A program made the position numbers and the translations under genes. Below the pieces are notes generated by a model. It was not told the DNA's origin. It searched no databases and was given only the letters and a program-made list of their open reading frames with translations. This document shows, one piece after another, positions 1 through 5,706 of a DNA stretch of 7,574 bases. The number at the start of each line of letters is the position of its first letter. The first letter of the stretch is position 1. This DNA comes from an uncultured Lachnospiraceae bacterium. GTDB taxonomy: Bacteria; Bacillota; Clostridia; Lachnospirales; Lachnospiraceae. The stretch covers positions 1 through 7,574 of the forward strand of contig CALGGL010000179.1 in assembly GCA_937915975.1 (NCBI GenBank), in the 5' to 3' direction.

Positions 1-17
1 GTGTGCTCTTCCGATCT
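1..17. other. Residual Illumina sequencing adapter
   Basis: The first 17 bases, GTGTGCTCTTCCGATCT, are identical to the 3' end of the standard Illumina read-2 adapter as I remember it. They are most probably library sequence left on the contig end, not genome. The esterase frame reads straight through them without a stop, so an automatic annotator would add about six false residues to that protein. Confidence 0.93.
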
Positions 18-1065
18 CTATATGATATTTCTCGAGTACACTCATGATATAAGGAGTATTTCTTCCGAAATATCCAACAAGGTCTTCGATACTTTTCATA
101 GGGTAGTACGCCATCAGACTTGAATATTCATCACGATTATATCCTCCAAGAATCGTCACATAGTTTGCTTTCCCTGAACGAATGATTTCAAGTGCATCAG
201 TACCATCGAAGTTCACTCCGTCAAATACCGGACCAAGATTCTGAAGTGAAGCACCCGCAAAAAGCACGCCTTGATAATTCATGAGAGTTTCCCATGGGGC
301 GTTAAGGAGCTTTTCTCTGGCGTTTTCCTTCGTGATTGCGTAAGCGACAGCGTATTTTTCGGCGATTTCCTGAGCTGTATGCATATCCCTTAAAGCGCTT
401 GTAGCACCGCTGTCGAGCATAACCGCACTGAAGAGTCCCTTTGCTTTTTTTGCAAGCAGGAGAGCACTCGCCATCTTTGCTCCGGCTGACTGACCTGCGA
501 CAGTGATTCTCTCAGGGTCTCCGCCAAAGCCTTCGATATTATCATGAACCCATTCCAGTGCTTTAATAATATCCAGCATTCCAAGATTTCCGGATTCGAT
601 ATATTCATCTCCGAGATATCTGTCTATCTGAAGGAATCCCAACACTCCGAGGCGGTAGCTTGCTGTGATGAGTATACAGTCCATAGCGGTTGTTCCCTCA
701 GGATCTGAATTAAGAGAGTGGTCTCCGGTCTGAAATGCTCCACCATGGATATTGAAAAGAACAGGTCTTTTCTTTCCATCAGGATTTGGAGTATATATAT
801 TCAGATATAGACAGTCTTCTGAACAAGGCGCCTCAGCTCCGCCACCAACTACACCTCCGATTGCGTTAAGAGGGCGTGGCTCTATCGGACCGTAGGTATC
901 ACATACTTTTATTCCGGTCCACCCTTCCGGATTTGCAGGAGGTTTGAATCGCAGCTTTCCAACCGGAGGTGCTGCAAAGGGGATTCCTTTAAAAGCAACG
1001 TAATTATCAGCTTTAACTCCCTGAACCTGACCATAGTTTGTCGATACAATGTATTGTTCTGTCAT
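18..1065 (-). CDS. Type B carboxylesterase, C-terminus missing at contig end
   Basis: An alpha/beta-hydrolase of the carboxylesterase type B (para-nitrobenzyl esterase-like) family, expected to hydrolyse carboxylic esters by a Ser-Glu-His triad. About 349 residues are present. Visible landmarks are EDCLYLN at residues 83-89, the oxyanion-hole HGGA at 107-110, YRLG at 137-140, FGGDP at 180-184, the nucleophile elbow GQSAG with Ser193 (many relatives have GESAG), and NRDE with the likely acid Glu313. The catalytic His normally lies further on and is lost off the contig. Family members are usually around 500 residues, so roughly 150 are missing. There is no signal peptide, so a cytoplasmic enzyme is likely. 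The ATG follows GGGAGG (1071-1076) by 5 nt. It lies 30 nt after the calcium-loop gene and is probably co-transcribed with it under TetR control. The natural substrate cannot be read from the sequence. Confidence 0.93.
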
Positions 1066-1095
1066 ATGAACCTCCCTATATTTTGAACCAATTAA

Positions 1096-1554
1096 TTATT
1101 TGTTTTCTGATGTTTTTTCATCCTTAACCTTACTGTATTCTTCTTCGGCCTGCTTCTCAAATTCTTCAAATGCCTTTAGTATTTCTTCTGCTATTATCTC
1201 ACCGGCAATTATACGTGTATATATAGCTGCACCAAGCTCGACAAATCTCTCCTCGACGGATCTTCCAAAATATGATGCGATTGGCATATCATCGTCATCA
1301 TCATAGAATTGTACAGTGTCGATTATCCCGTTTCCATCCATATCACCAACATACAGATTAAAATCTCCGTTTCCGGTTGCGTCAACAGCAATCGTATCAA
1401 TATCACCATCATGGTTATTATCTATTAATGCGATATCGGCAACCTTATCTCCATCAAGATCAATTAATACCTCATGAAGCATAGACTTCACAAGCATTGG
1501 ACGTAGTGTTTTGTCTAAACGAAGTGCATTTTTAACTTCTCTAAGTGTTCCCAT
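1096..1554 (-). CDS. Small acidic protein with DxDGD calcium-type loops
   Basis: A 152-residue protein I cannot assign to a named family. Residues 31-84 hold about four degenerate 13-14-residue units, each with a Ca-loop-like pattern: D32-L-D34-G-D36...D40, D45...D49-G-D51-I-D53, D58...N62-G-D64, and D71-M-D73-G-N75-G...D79. These resemble the Ca2+ loops of EF-hand, dockerin or VCBS-type repeats, although the flanking segments look like short beta-strands more than EF-hand helices. Asp85-89 is a run of five aspartates. Residues 95-152 look helical and rich in Glu and Lys. No signal peptide or membrane helix is seen, which is unusual for this kind of loop. The ATG follows GGGAGG (1563-1568) by 8 nt. 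It is the first gene of an operon with the carboxylesterase, so it could be a partner or metal sensor for it, but that is inference. Calcium binding itself is inferred from the acidic pattern. Confidence 0.85.
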   Translation of the reverse strand: MGTLREVKNALRLDKTLRPMLVKSMLHEVLIDLDGDKVADIALIDNNHDGDIDTIAVDATGNGDFNLYVGDMDGNGIIDTVQFYDDDDDMPIASYFGRSVEERFVELGAAIYTRIIAGEIIAEEILKAFEEFEKQAEEEYSKVKDEKTSENK

Positions 1555-1578
1555 TTTTAAAACCTCCCTGATTTTCGT

Positions 1579-1609
1579 TTGATTATTATTGACATATTTA
1601 TCTTATAAT
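1579..1609 (+). promoter_or_regulatory. Possible TetR gene promoter
   Basis: A perfect TATAAT lies at 1604-1609, with TTGATT at 1579-1584 as a possible -35. The 19-bp spacer is longer than ideal. The operator palindrome starts on the last base of the -10, which would suit autorepression. The long leader to the ATG at 1723 makes this only a candidate. Confidence 0.3.
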
Positions 1610-1624
1610 GCTACACTTGTAGCA
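1609..1624. promoter_or_regulatory. Probable TetR-family operator palindrome
   Basis: TGCTACA-CT-TGTAGCA is a perfect inverted repeat with 7-bp arms and a 2-bp centre, lying between the divergent TetR gene and esterase operon. Further TGTAGC half-sites are at 1635-1640, over the minus-strand -10, and at 1699-1704, just before the TetR gene. TetR-family repressors usually bind such palindromes next to their own gene, so this is the best candidate for its binding site. Binding is inferred. Confidence 0.6.
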
Positions 1625-1632
1625 CTGATACC

Positions 1633-1661
1633 AATGTAGCGCATAATGAATGTTGTGTCAA
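1633..1661 (-). promoter_or_regulatory. Promoter of the calcium-loop protein/esterase operon
   Basis: Read on the minus strand, a perfect -35 TTGACA (1656-1661) is followed after exactly 17 bp by TACATT (1633-1638), a 4/6 match to the -10 consensus. Transcription would start near 1626, about 70 nt before the ATG, and the TGCTACA palindrome would sit at the start site. A TGTAGC half-site overlaps the -10. Confidence 0.65.
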
Positions 1662-1722
1662 TATAAGGGCACTCGGACTAAACAAAATAGCCACAAATTG
1701 TAGCATCGAAATGGGTGAGTAA

Positions 1723-2259
1723 ATGAAAACAGAGCTTGAAAGAAAAGAAATACTTAGACTATCAAATGTGGAATCAAACAGGATAACAAAGGAGTGCCTG
1801 CAGATTGCACTTATGAAGCTGATGGCAAAAAAAGATTTTGACAAGATTACTATTACTGAAATAACAACGCTTGCGGGAGTGTCCAGAACAGCATTCTATA
1901 GAAATTATGAATCAAAGGAAGCTATTATCGAGGATGCCTGTCAAAGCACATTTAACAAGCTGACTGAATCATTAGAAAAGTATAGGGATGACAGGAAGTC
2001 CTGGTATATAGTTTTTTTTAAAACTATAAAGGAAAATAAGGAATCGGTTAAAATTGCTCTTGATGCACATGTATTTCTCGGGCATAAGGGTATTCTTAAT
2101 ACAGCATTTCCGCCCGGATCAGCCGAAGAACACTATATAAACTCGGCAAAGGAAGCTGTGTTTACAAGACTTACAACAGACTGGTTTGAAGATGGAATGA
2201 AAGAAAGTCCGGAAAAAATGGGCGAAATCTGCGACAGACTCATCAAATCTCTGAAATAA
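1723..2259 (+). CDS. TetR/AcrR-family transcriptional regulator
   Basis: A 178-residue one-component regulator. The TetR DNA-binding domain spans about residues 20-70, with the helix-turn-helix ITEITTLAGVSRTAFYRNY at 44-62 followed by the usual ESKEAII. The remaining ~110 residues are the ligand-binding and dimerisation part, which is poorly conserved in this family and does not reveal the ligand. Length is normal. The ATG is preceded by a weak GGGTGAG at 1713-1719; an in-frame ATG at residue 31 would cut into the HTH domain, so the upstream start is preferred. It is divergent from the calcium-loop/esterase operon and shares a 168-bp intergenic region containing a palindromic operator. It therefore most likely represses that operon and itself, and is released by a small molecule, perhaps the ester substrate or product. 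Confidence 0.93.
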   Translation: MKTELERKEILRLSNVESNRITKECLQIALMKLMAKKDFDKITITEITTLAGVSRTAFYRNYESKEAIIEDACQSTFNKLTESLEKYRDDRKSWYIVFFKTIKENKESVKIALDAHVFLGHKGILNTAFPPGSAEEHYINSAKEAVFTRLTTDWFEDGMKESPEKMGEICDRLIKSLK

Positions 2260-2278
2260 TAATAAAAAATAAGAACTT

Positions 2279-2311
2279 TTAAAGGCAGCCTCTTTAAGAA
2301 ACTGCCTTTAA
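2279..2311. terminator. Bidirectional terminator between convergent genes
   Basis: TTAAAGGCAG (2279-2288) pairs perfectly with CTGCCTTTAA (2302-2311) around a 13-nt loop. It lies 19 nt after the TetR stop and 6 nt beyond the DUF3021 stop. The flanks are A/T-rich on both sides, with the stronger U-run on the minus-strand transcript, so it can serve both convergent genes. Confidence 0.75.
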
Positions 2312-2317
2312 TTATAT

Positions 2318-2752
2318 TTACCTGCTTTTTGTCTGGATTGCATCATTCATTTTCTTTGCAAGATTTTTGTTAAATATCATATAACAACTCCAGATAATTA
2401 GTGTAATGGCAATCACGCCTATGATAGTAATCACACATGCAAGCTTACCGGCGTGAGTAGGAATCCAGCCGACATTAATGGCTGATACGAAGTAAATGAA
2501 AAGCCCTATGCCAAGATGTATTATGGATTTGATTGCAAGTGGAATGTTTTCAAATTGATATATGACACTTGGTATTCCAAAACCAAGTCCGACCAAAATA
2601 CATGCTAATATCATTTTGGAAAACATATAGTTTTCTAATGTGAATACTCCGTGATTTGTTATATCGATAATTACGCCTACAATTACAAATATCGTAATAC
2701 TCATTATTATACTGATTAATGCGGATTTTATCATATCCTTTAAAACTTTCAT
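2318..2752 (-). CDS. DUF3021-like four-helix membrane protein
   Basis: A 144-residue integral membrane protein with four hydrophobic segments at about residues 10-30, 45-66, 74-94 and 103-127, and a short basic C-terminal tail. Size, topology and position directly after a LytTR gene match the DUF3021 family. In established LytTR regulatory systems such as HdrRM and BrsRM of Streptococcus mutans, a small membrane protein inhibits the LytTR regulator encoded beside it; the same role is likely here but is inferred. Its AGGAGG ribosome binding site overlaps the stop codon of the LytTR gene, so the two are probably translationally coupled. What the membrane protein senses cannot be seen. Confidence 0.85.
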   Translation of the reverse strand: MKVLKDMIKSALISIIMSITIFVIVGVIIDITNHGVFTLENYMFSKMILACILVGLGFGIPSVIYQFENIPLAIKSIIHLGIGLFIYFVSAINVGWIPTHAGKLACVITIIGVIAITLIIWSCYMIFNKNLAKKMNDAIQTKSR

Positions 2753-2760
2753 AATCTTTA

Positions 2761-2766
2761 CCTCCT
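2761..2766 (-). promoter_or_regulatory. RBS overlapping the LytTR stop codon
   Basis: On the minus strand AGGAGG shares two bases with the TAG stop of the LytTR gene (2765-2767) and lies 8 nt before the DUF3021 ATG. This fixes the DUF3021 start and suggests coupled synthesis of the two proteins. Confidence 0.8.
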
Positions 2767-3208
2767 ATAATCCAAGATATTTTTTAAGTTGCGGTACATA
2801 TTTTCTTGATATGTACTCGGATTTTCCGTTTTTAAGATGAAGAAGCATAACGCCGTTAAATGATGGTTCGACACCCTTTAAACAGTTCAGGTTTATGAGC
2901 GATGATTTGGAAATCTGCATAAAGCTGCTTCCCAAAATGTCTGCCATCTCATATAATCTTTTATTTGTTCGGTATGTTTCATTTTCGCATATTAGGAAAG
3001 TCTTTTCGTTTTCAACGCGTACTGCAAATATTTCTTCGGGTTTTAAGATTACCATTGTGTCTTCAAGCTTTGCGATTATTGCGTTTGAATCTTTTCCGTA
3101 ATTTGAAATCTCATTTACCAGCCTTGTTATTTCTGAAGTTATTTTATCGGTAAAGATGATTGCATATGGTGTTGTTGCTTCCTCTGTAATTTTCACATCA
3201 ACTTTCAT
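2765..3208 (-). CDS. LytTR-domain transcriptional regulator
   Basis: A 147-residue DNA-binding protein. Residues about 45-147 form a LytTR domain: the strand and loop around IFAVRVENEKTFLICENETY (60-79), then the typical FMQISKSSLINLNCL (96-110) and the C-terminal YISRKYVPQLKKYLG (132-146). There is no phosphoacceptor receiver domain. The first ~45 residues are a short alpha/beta extension common to stand-alone LytTR proteins that are paired with DUF3021. The ATG follows GGAGG (3214-3218) by 5 nt. It is the first gene of a two-gene operon, and activity is probably held in check by the membrane partner. A 21-bp-spaced direct repeat just upstream of the promoter suggests autoregulation. Target genes beyond its own operon are unknown. 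Confidence 0.92.
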   Translation of the reverse strand: MKVDVKITEEATTPYAIIFTDKITSEITRLVNEISNYGKDSNAIIAKLEDTMVILKPEEIFAVRVENEKTFLICENETYRTNKRLYEMADILGSSFMQISKSSLINLNCLKGVEPSFNGVMLLHLKNGKSEYISRKYVPQLKKYLGL

Positions 3209-3254
3209 ATAGCACCTCCGTTTTCAATGAAAGTAATTCGATATCGATGTTTGA

Positions 3255-3283
3255 ATGATAACACAAAGTGAAAATGATGTCTT
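3255..3283 (-). promoter_or_regulatory. Candidate LytTR/DUF3021 operon promoter
   Basis: On the minus strand AAGACA (3278-3283, 4/6 match to -35) is followed after 17 bp by TATCAT (3255-3260, 5/6 match to -10), giving a leader of about 40 nt. The poor -35 fits a promoter that needs an activator, and the LytTR-like repeats lie immediately upstream. Confidence 0.5.
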
Positions 3284-3289
3284 TACATT

Positions 3290-3320
3290 TTCGGTAAGTG
3301 GTAGAATAATAACAGTAAGA
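3290..3320. promoter_or_regulatory. Candidate LytTR binding site (direct repeats, 21-bp spacing)
   Basis: TTCGGTAAG (3290-3298) and AACAGTAAG (3311-3319) share six of nine bases, including GTAAG, and start exactly 21 bp apart, leaving a 12-bp spacer. LytTR proteins such as AgrA are known to bind pairs of 9-bp direct repeats with a 12-bp spacer. The ACAGTAAG copy resembles the AgrA-type ACAGTTAAG. The pair lies just upstream of the -35 of the LytTR operon, where an activator would bind. Binding is inferred. Confidence 0.45.
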
Positions 3321-3322
3321 TG

Positions 3323-3342
3323 CATATGCTAATTAACATATG
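3323..3342. repeat. Near-perfect 20-bp palindrome in intergenic region
   Basis: CATATGCTAATTAACATATG is self-complementary except for one mismatched pair (3329/3336). It lies between the divergent LytTR operon and the ATPase gene and could be a binding site for a dimeric regulator. Being AT-rich, it could also arise by chance. Confidence 0.4.
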
Positions 3343-3364
3343 TCAATGCTCATGTTTTATTTGT

Positions 3365-3379
3365 TTGATATATTATCAA
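3365..3379. repeat. Short inverted repeat TTGATA-TAT-TATCAA
   Basis: Two 6-bp arms with a 3-bp centre occur in the AT-rich leader region upstream of the ATPase repeats. The left arm also resembles a -35 element, but the nearest TATAAG (3391-3396) is 20 bp away, too far for a good promoter. Function is unknown. Confidence 0.3.
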
Positions 3380-3430
3380 TATCGGAACTGTATAAGAGGA
3401 TTAATTATGGGAAAGAATTATAAATAGTGT

Positions 3431-3510
3431 AATGGGGATTCGAGCATTTATTATACTAAAACGAATGGGGATTTGAGTAATAAAATGATTTACACGAACG
3501 GGGATTTGAG
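3431..3510 (+). repeat. Three phased 33-bp direct repeats upstream of ATPase
   Basis: The 14-bp core AAYGGGGATTYGAG occurs three times, at 3431-3444, 3464-3477 and 3497-3510, with starts exactly 33 bp apart (about three helical turns). Copies 2 and 3 also share an ACG just before the core. The 19-bp stretches between cores differ in sequence, so the cores and the phase are what is kept. The last core fills the spacer of the ATPase promoter. The 333-bp gene-free stretch 3209-3541 otherwise holds the LytTR promoter, its candidate site and two palindromes. The best reading is an operator for an unidentified regulator that binds one face of the helix; an iteron-like or mobile-element signature is the alternative. 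Confidence 0.8.
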
Positions 3511-3517
3511 CTATACT
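3489..3517 (+). promoter_or_regulatory. Promoter of the AAA_14/DUF4143 ATPase
   Basis: TTTACA (3489-3494, 5/6) and TATACT (3512-3517, 5/6) are separated by exactly 17 bp. Transcription would start near 3524, leaving a leader of only about 18 nt that carries the AAAGGTGG ribosome binding site (3527-3534). Repeat copy 3 lies wholly between the -35 and -10, so a protein bound there would directly affect polymerase. Confidence 0.65.
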
Positions 3518-3541
3518 ATCTTTGGAAAGGTGGTTTAATAT

Positions 3542-4882
3542 ATGGAACAGCCCGTATTTAAAAGAAAAATATATAAAGAGATTCTCGAGTGGAAAGAGAA
3601 ACGAAGTGATAAGTATGCACTTCTCATAAAAGGAGCAAGACGCGTTGGTAAATCAACAATTGTAGAAGAATTTGCAAAAAATGAGTTTAAATCATATATT
3701 TTGATTGATTTTGCTCATACCAGCAAGGCAATTAAAGAATTATTTGATGATACCTATGATTTGGATTTTTTCTTTTTGCAATTGCAACAATTAACAGGAA
3801 TCAGATTGTATGAAAAAGAGTCAGTGATTATATTTGATGAAATACAATTGCTTCCGAAAGCCAGACAGGCCATTAAGTATCTTGTAGCTGATGGCAGATA
3901 TAAATATATAGAAACTGGTTCACTTATATCTATAAAAAAGAACACAAAGGATATCCTGATACCAAGCGAAGAACATAAAATATCTATGTATCCTTTGGAC
4001 TTTGAGGAATTTTTGTGGGCTGTTGGGGATGAGATTTCTGTTGAAACCATAAAAACGCTTGTAGAAAAAAAGAAGCCGGCGGGAAACACTATGCATAGAA
4101 ATTTAATGCGTATATTTAGATTATATATGCTTATCGGCGGAATGCCACAGGCGATAGAAACATATTTGGAACAGAATAATTTGCAAGCTGTAGATGAAAC
4201 TAAAAGAGAAATTGTAGATCTTTATGAAGAAGATTTCACAAAAATTGATAGTTCAGGTTTGGCGGGGGATATATATGATGCGATACCTTCAAATCTAAGT
4301 GGCAATGCTTCAAGATATATGCTATCAACTGCGAGAGAGGGAACACGTTCAGAACAGGTTCGTGAACTACTTCCGGATATGCTAAGTTCCTATACGGTTA
4401 ATATTGCATATCATGCAAATAATCCTGCTGTTGGAATGTCATTAGAAAAGGATGCAGGTCGATATAAACTATTTGCGTCAGATGTTGGTTTGTTTGTGAC
4501 TCTTGCATTTAAGGATAAGAGCTATACCGATAATATAATATATAATAAATTGCTTTCTGACAAACTTGAGGCAAATTTAGGCTATGTATATGAGAATGTT
4601 GTTGCTCAAATGTTAACTGCGAAAGGCAACAAGCTATTTTATTATACTATGGAAAGTGATACATCAAATCACTTATATGAAATTGATTTTCTCACTTCTG
4701 TTGGAGATAAGATATGTCCGATAGAGGTGAAGTCCGGAAATTACAGAGCACACAAGTCGTTGGATGTATTCTGTGATAAGTTTAGCAGATATGTAAAGGA
4801 TAAATATGTTGTTCATACGAAAGATTTTGAATGGAAAAATGGCATAAATTATATTCCCGTGTATATGGTTCCATTTATATAA
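3542..4882 (+). CDS. AAA_14 ATPase with C-terminal DUF4143 domain
   Basis: A 446-residue P-loop ATPase of the AAA_14 plus DUF4143 family, usually annotated only as ATP-binding protein. The Walker A motif is GARRVGKS at residues 31-38, Walker B is VIIFDEIQ at 95-102, and a TGS sensor-like motif is at 125-127, followed by the characteristic YPLDFEEFLWA segment. A middle helical part (about 170-300) resembles winged-helix DNA-binding regions of this family. The C-terminus carries EIDFL (Asp382) and IEVKSG (Glu395, Lys397), the D...ExK arrangement of a PD-(D/E)XK nuclease-like fold. All key residues are present and the length is typical. Cellular role is not established for the family; links to mobile or defence DNA and to DNA metabolism are suggested. 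It stands alone, with its own promoter overlapped by a 33-bp phased repeat array, and has no obvious strong terminator behind it. Confidence 0.92.
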   Translation: MEQPVFKRKIYKEILEWKEKRSDKYALLIKGARRVGKSTIVEEFAKNEFKSYILIDFAHTSKAIKELFDDTYDLDFFFLQLQQLTGIRLYEKESVIIFDEIQLLPKARQAIKYLVADGRYKYIETGSLISIKKNTKDILIPSEEHKISMYPLDFEEFLWAVGDEISVETIKTLVEKKKPAGNTMHRNLMRIFRLYMLIGGMPQAIETYLEQNNLQAVDETKREIVDLYEEDFTKIDSSGLAGDIYDAIPSNLSGNASRYMLSTAREGTRSEQVRELLPDMLSSYTVNIAYHANNPAVGMSLEKDAGRYKLFASDVGLFVTLAFKDKSYTDNIIYNKLLSDKLEANLGYVYENVVAQMLTAKGNKLFYYTMESDTSNHLYEIDFLTSVGDKICPIEVKSGNYRAHKSLDVFCDKFSRYVKDKYVVHTKDFEWKNGINYIPVYMVPFI

Positions 4883-4919
4883 GAGAGATTCGTCTTGTCC
4901 GATATAGCCTAATTTTCAT

Positions 4920-4936
4920 TGTTACGCAAAGTAACA
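4920..4936. repeat. Small inverted repeat after the ATPase gene
   Basis: TGTTAC and GTAACA pair around a 5-nt GCAAA loop, 37 nt after the ATPase stop and about 40 bp upstream of the XRE promoter. No U-run follows, so it is a poor intrinsic terminator. It may be an operator for the next gene or a weak mRNA 3' end. Confidence 0.35.
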
Positions 4937-4957
4937 GCCCATGTTTCTAAAAATAAC

Positions 4958-4986
4958 TTTACTAAGATATTTCCGATTTATATAAT
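4958..4986 (+). promoter_or_regulatory. Promoter of the XRE-acetyltransferase cluster
   Basis: TTTACT (4958-4963, 4/6) and a perfect TATAAT (4981-4986) are 17 bp apart. The start would be near 4993, leaving a leader of about 37 nt with a strong AGGAGG 8 nt before the XRE start codon. Confidence 0.6.
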
Positions 4987-5029
4987 ATGCGTATAAGAAA
5001 ATGTATTATATGAAAAGGAGGCGCTTGGT

Positions 5030-5686
5030 ATGACATTTGGAGAGAAATTCAAATCAAAAAGGAAAAGAGCAGGCTTGTCACAGGAACAGATTGCAGATAA
5101 AATAGGCGTTTCGAGAGCAGCGATAGCAAAATGGGAAACAGACAGAGGAATGCCCGACATAGATAATCTTATTAGAATATCAGAGATTTTTGAAGCGAGC
5201 ACAGATTATTTTTTAAAGGATGACGAAAACGGATGTGTTAATAGCCAAAAGAAGAATATATGTATAAAAAATGTAATTATAGCAAGTCTGACATTTTGTT
5301 TGTTGGCGGCAATCGGTGTCATGGCAATTCAATATAAAATAAACAATGATGCAAATAAAAACTCTTCAAAAAAAGCAGAACAAAATATAGGAGTGGAAAA
5401 TAACGATAAAACAGTTAAGTATACTGTTCCAAAATCTGATATTTATTGGATAGAGGGAATAAGCTTTGACGAAGATCCATATGAGTGGGAGTCAACAAAA
5501 AAATGGATTGACGAAAATGATTCGTATCGTGTTGTGTATCTTGATGAGAATGGCGAAATACCAAAGGATGAGCAGGTTTTAAAACAGGAAAACTGGTTAA
5601 GTAAGGATGGTATGTCAGGATTAGTATTATCTTGGCATGATAATGGTGAGGTTTATGGATTTTTCACATCGATAACTGAGGATTAG
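5030..5686 (+). CDS. XRE-family regulator with a single membrane helix
   Basis: A 218-residue protein with three parts. Residues 3-62 are a Cro/C1-type helix-turn-helix (GLSQEQIADKIGVSRAAIAKWE at about 15-36, then the usual PDIDNLIRISEIFEASTDYFL). Residues 81-102 form one hydrophobic membrane segment preceded by a basic KKN stretch. Residues 103-218 are a polar domain I do not recognise, starting with an Asn/Lys-rich linker; if the DNA-binding part is cytoplasmic, this part is outside the cell. Such a layout suggests a membrane-bound one-step sensor and regulator. AGGAGG sits 8 nt before the ATG. The GNAT gene begins 20 nt downstream, so the two are likely co-transcribed, but the regulator's targets are unknown. 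Assignment of the HTH is firm; the sensing role is inferred. Confidence 0.9.
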   Translation: MTFGEKFKSKRKRAGLSQEQIADKIGVSRAAIAKWETDRGMPDIDNLIRISEIFEASTDYFLKDDENGCVNSQKKNICIKNVIIASLTFCLLAAIGVMAIQYKINNDANKNSSKKAEQNIGVENNDKTVKYTVPKSDIYWIEGISFDEDPYEWESTKKWIDENDSYRVVYLDENGEIPKDEQVLKQENWLSKDGMSGLVLSWHDNGEVYGFFTSITED

Positions 5687-5706
5687 TAAAAAATGGAGAT
5701 GATGAT

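Noticed and set aside
390..608. Open frame of 72 codons on the minus strand
   Set aside because: It lies in a different frame inside the carboxylesterase gene, whose motifs are unmistakable; it has no family signature.
1100..1306. Plus-strand serine-rich frame
   Set aside because: Mirror image of the Glu/Asp/Lys-rich calcium-loop gene on the other strand; low complexity and no ribosome binding site.
1589..1609. TTGACA followed by TATAAT on the plus strand as a TetR promoter
   Set aside because: The spacer is only 9 bp, far too short for sigma-70-type polymerase.
3407..3427. Six-codon ORF MGKNYK after GAGGA
   Set aside because: Too short to judge and not linked to a following gene; may be chance in AT-rich sequence.
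3431..3510. CRISPR array
   Set aside because: Only three 14-bp cores with 19-bp spacers, no repeat of CRISPR length, and no cas genes in the window.
3754..4089. 111-codon minus-strand frame
   Set aside because: Falls wholly inside the ATPase gene, which has all its motifs; shadow frame.
4920..4936. Intrinsic terminator of the ATPase gene
   Set aside because: The stem is only 6 bp, AT-rich, and no U-run follows it; kept only as an inverted repeat.
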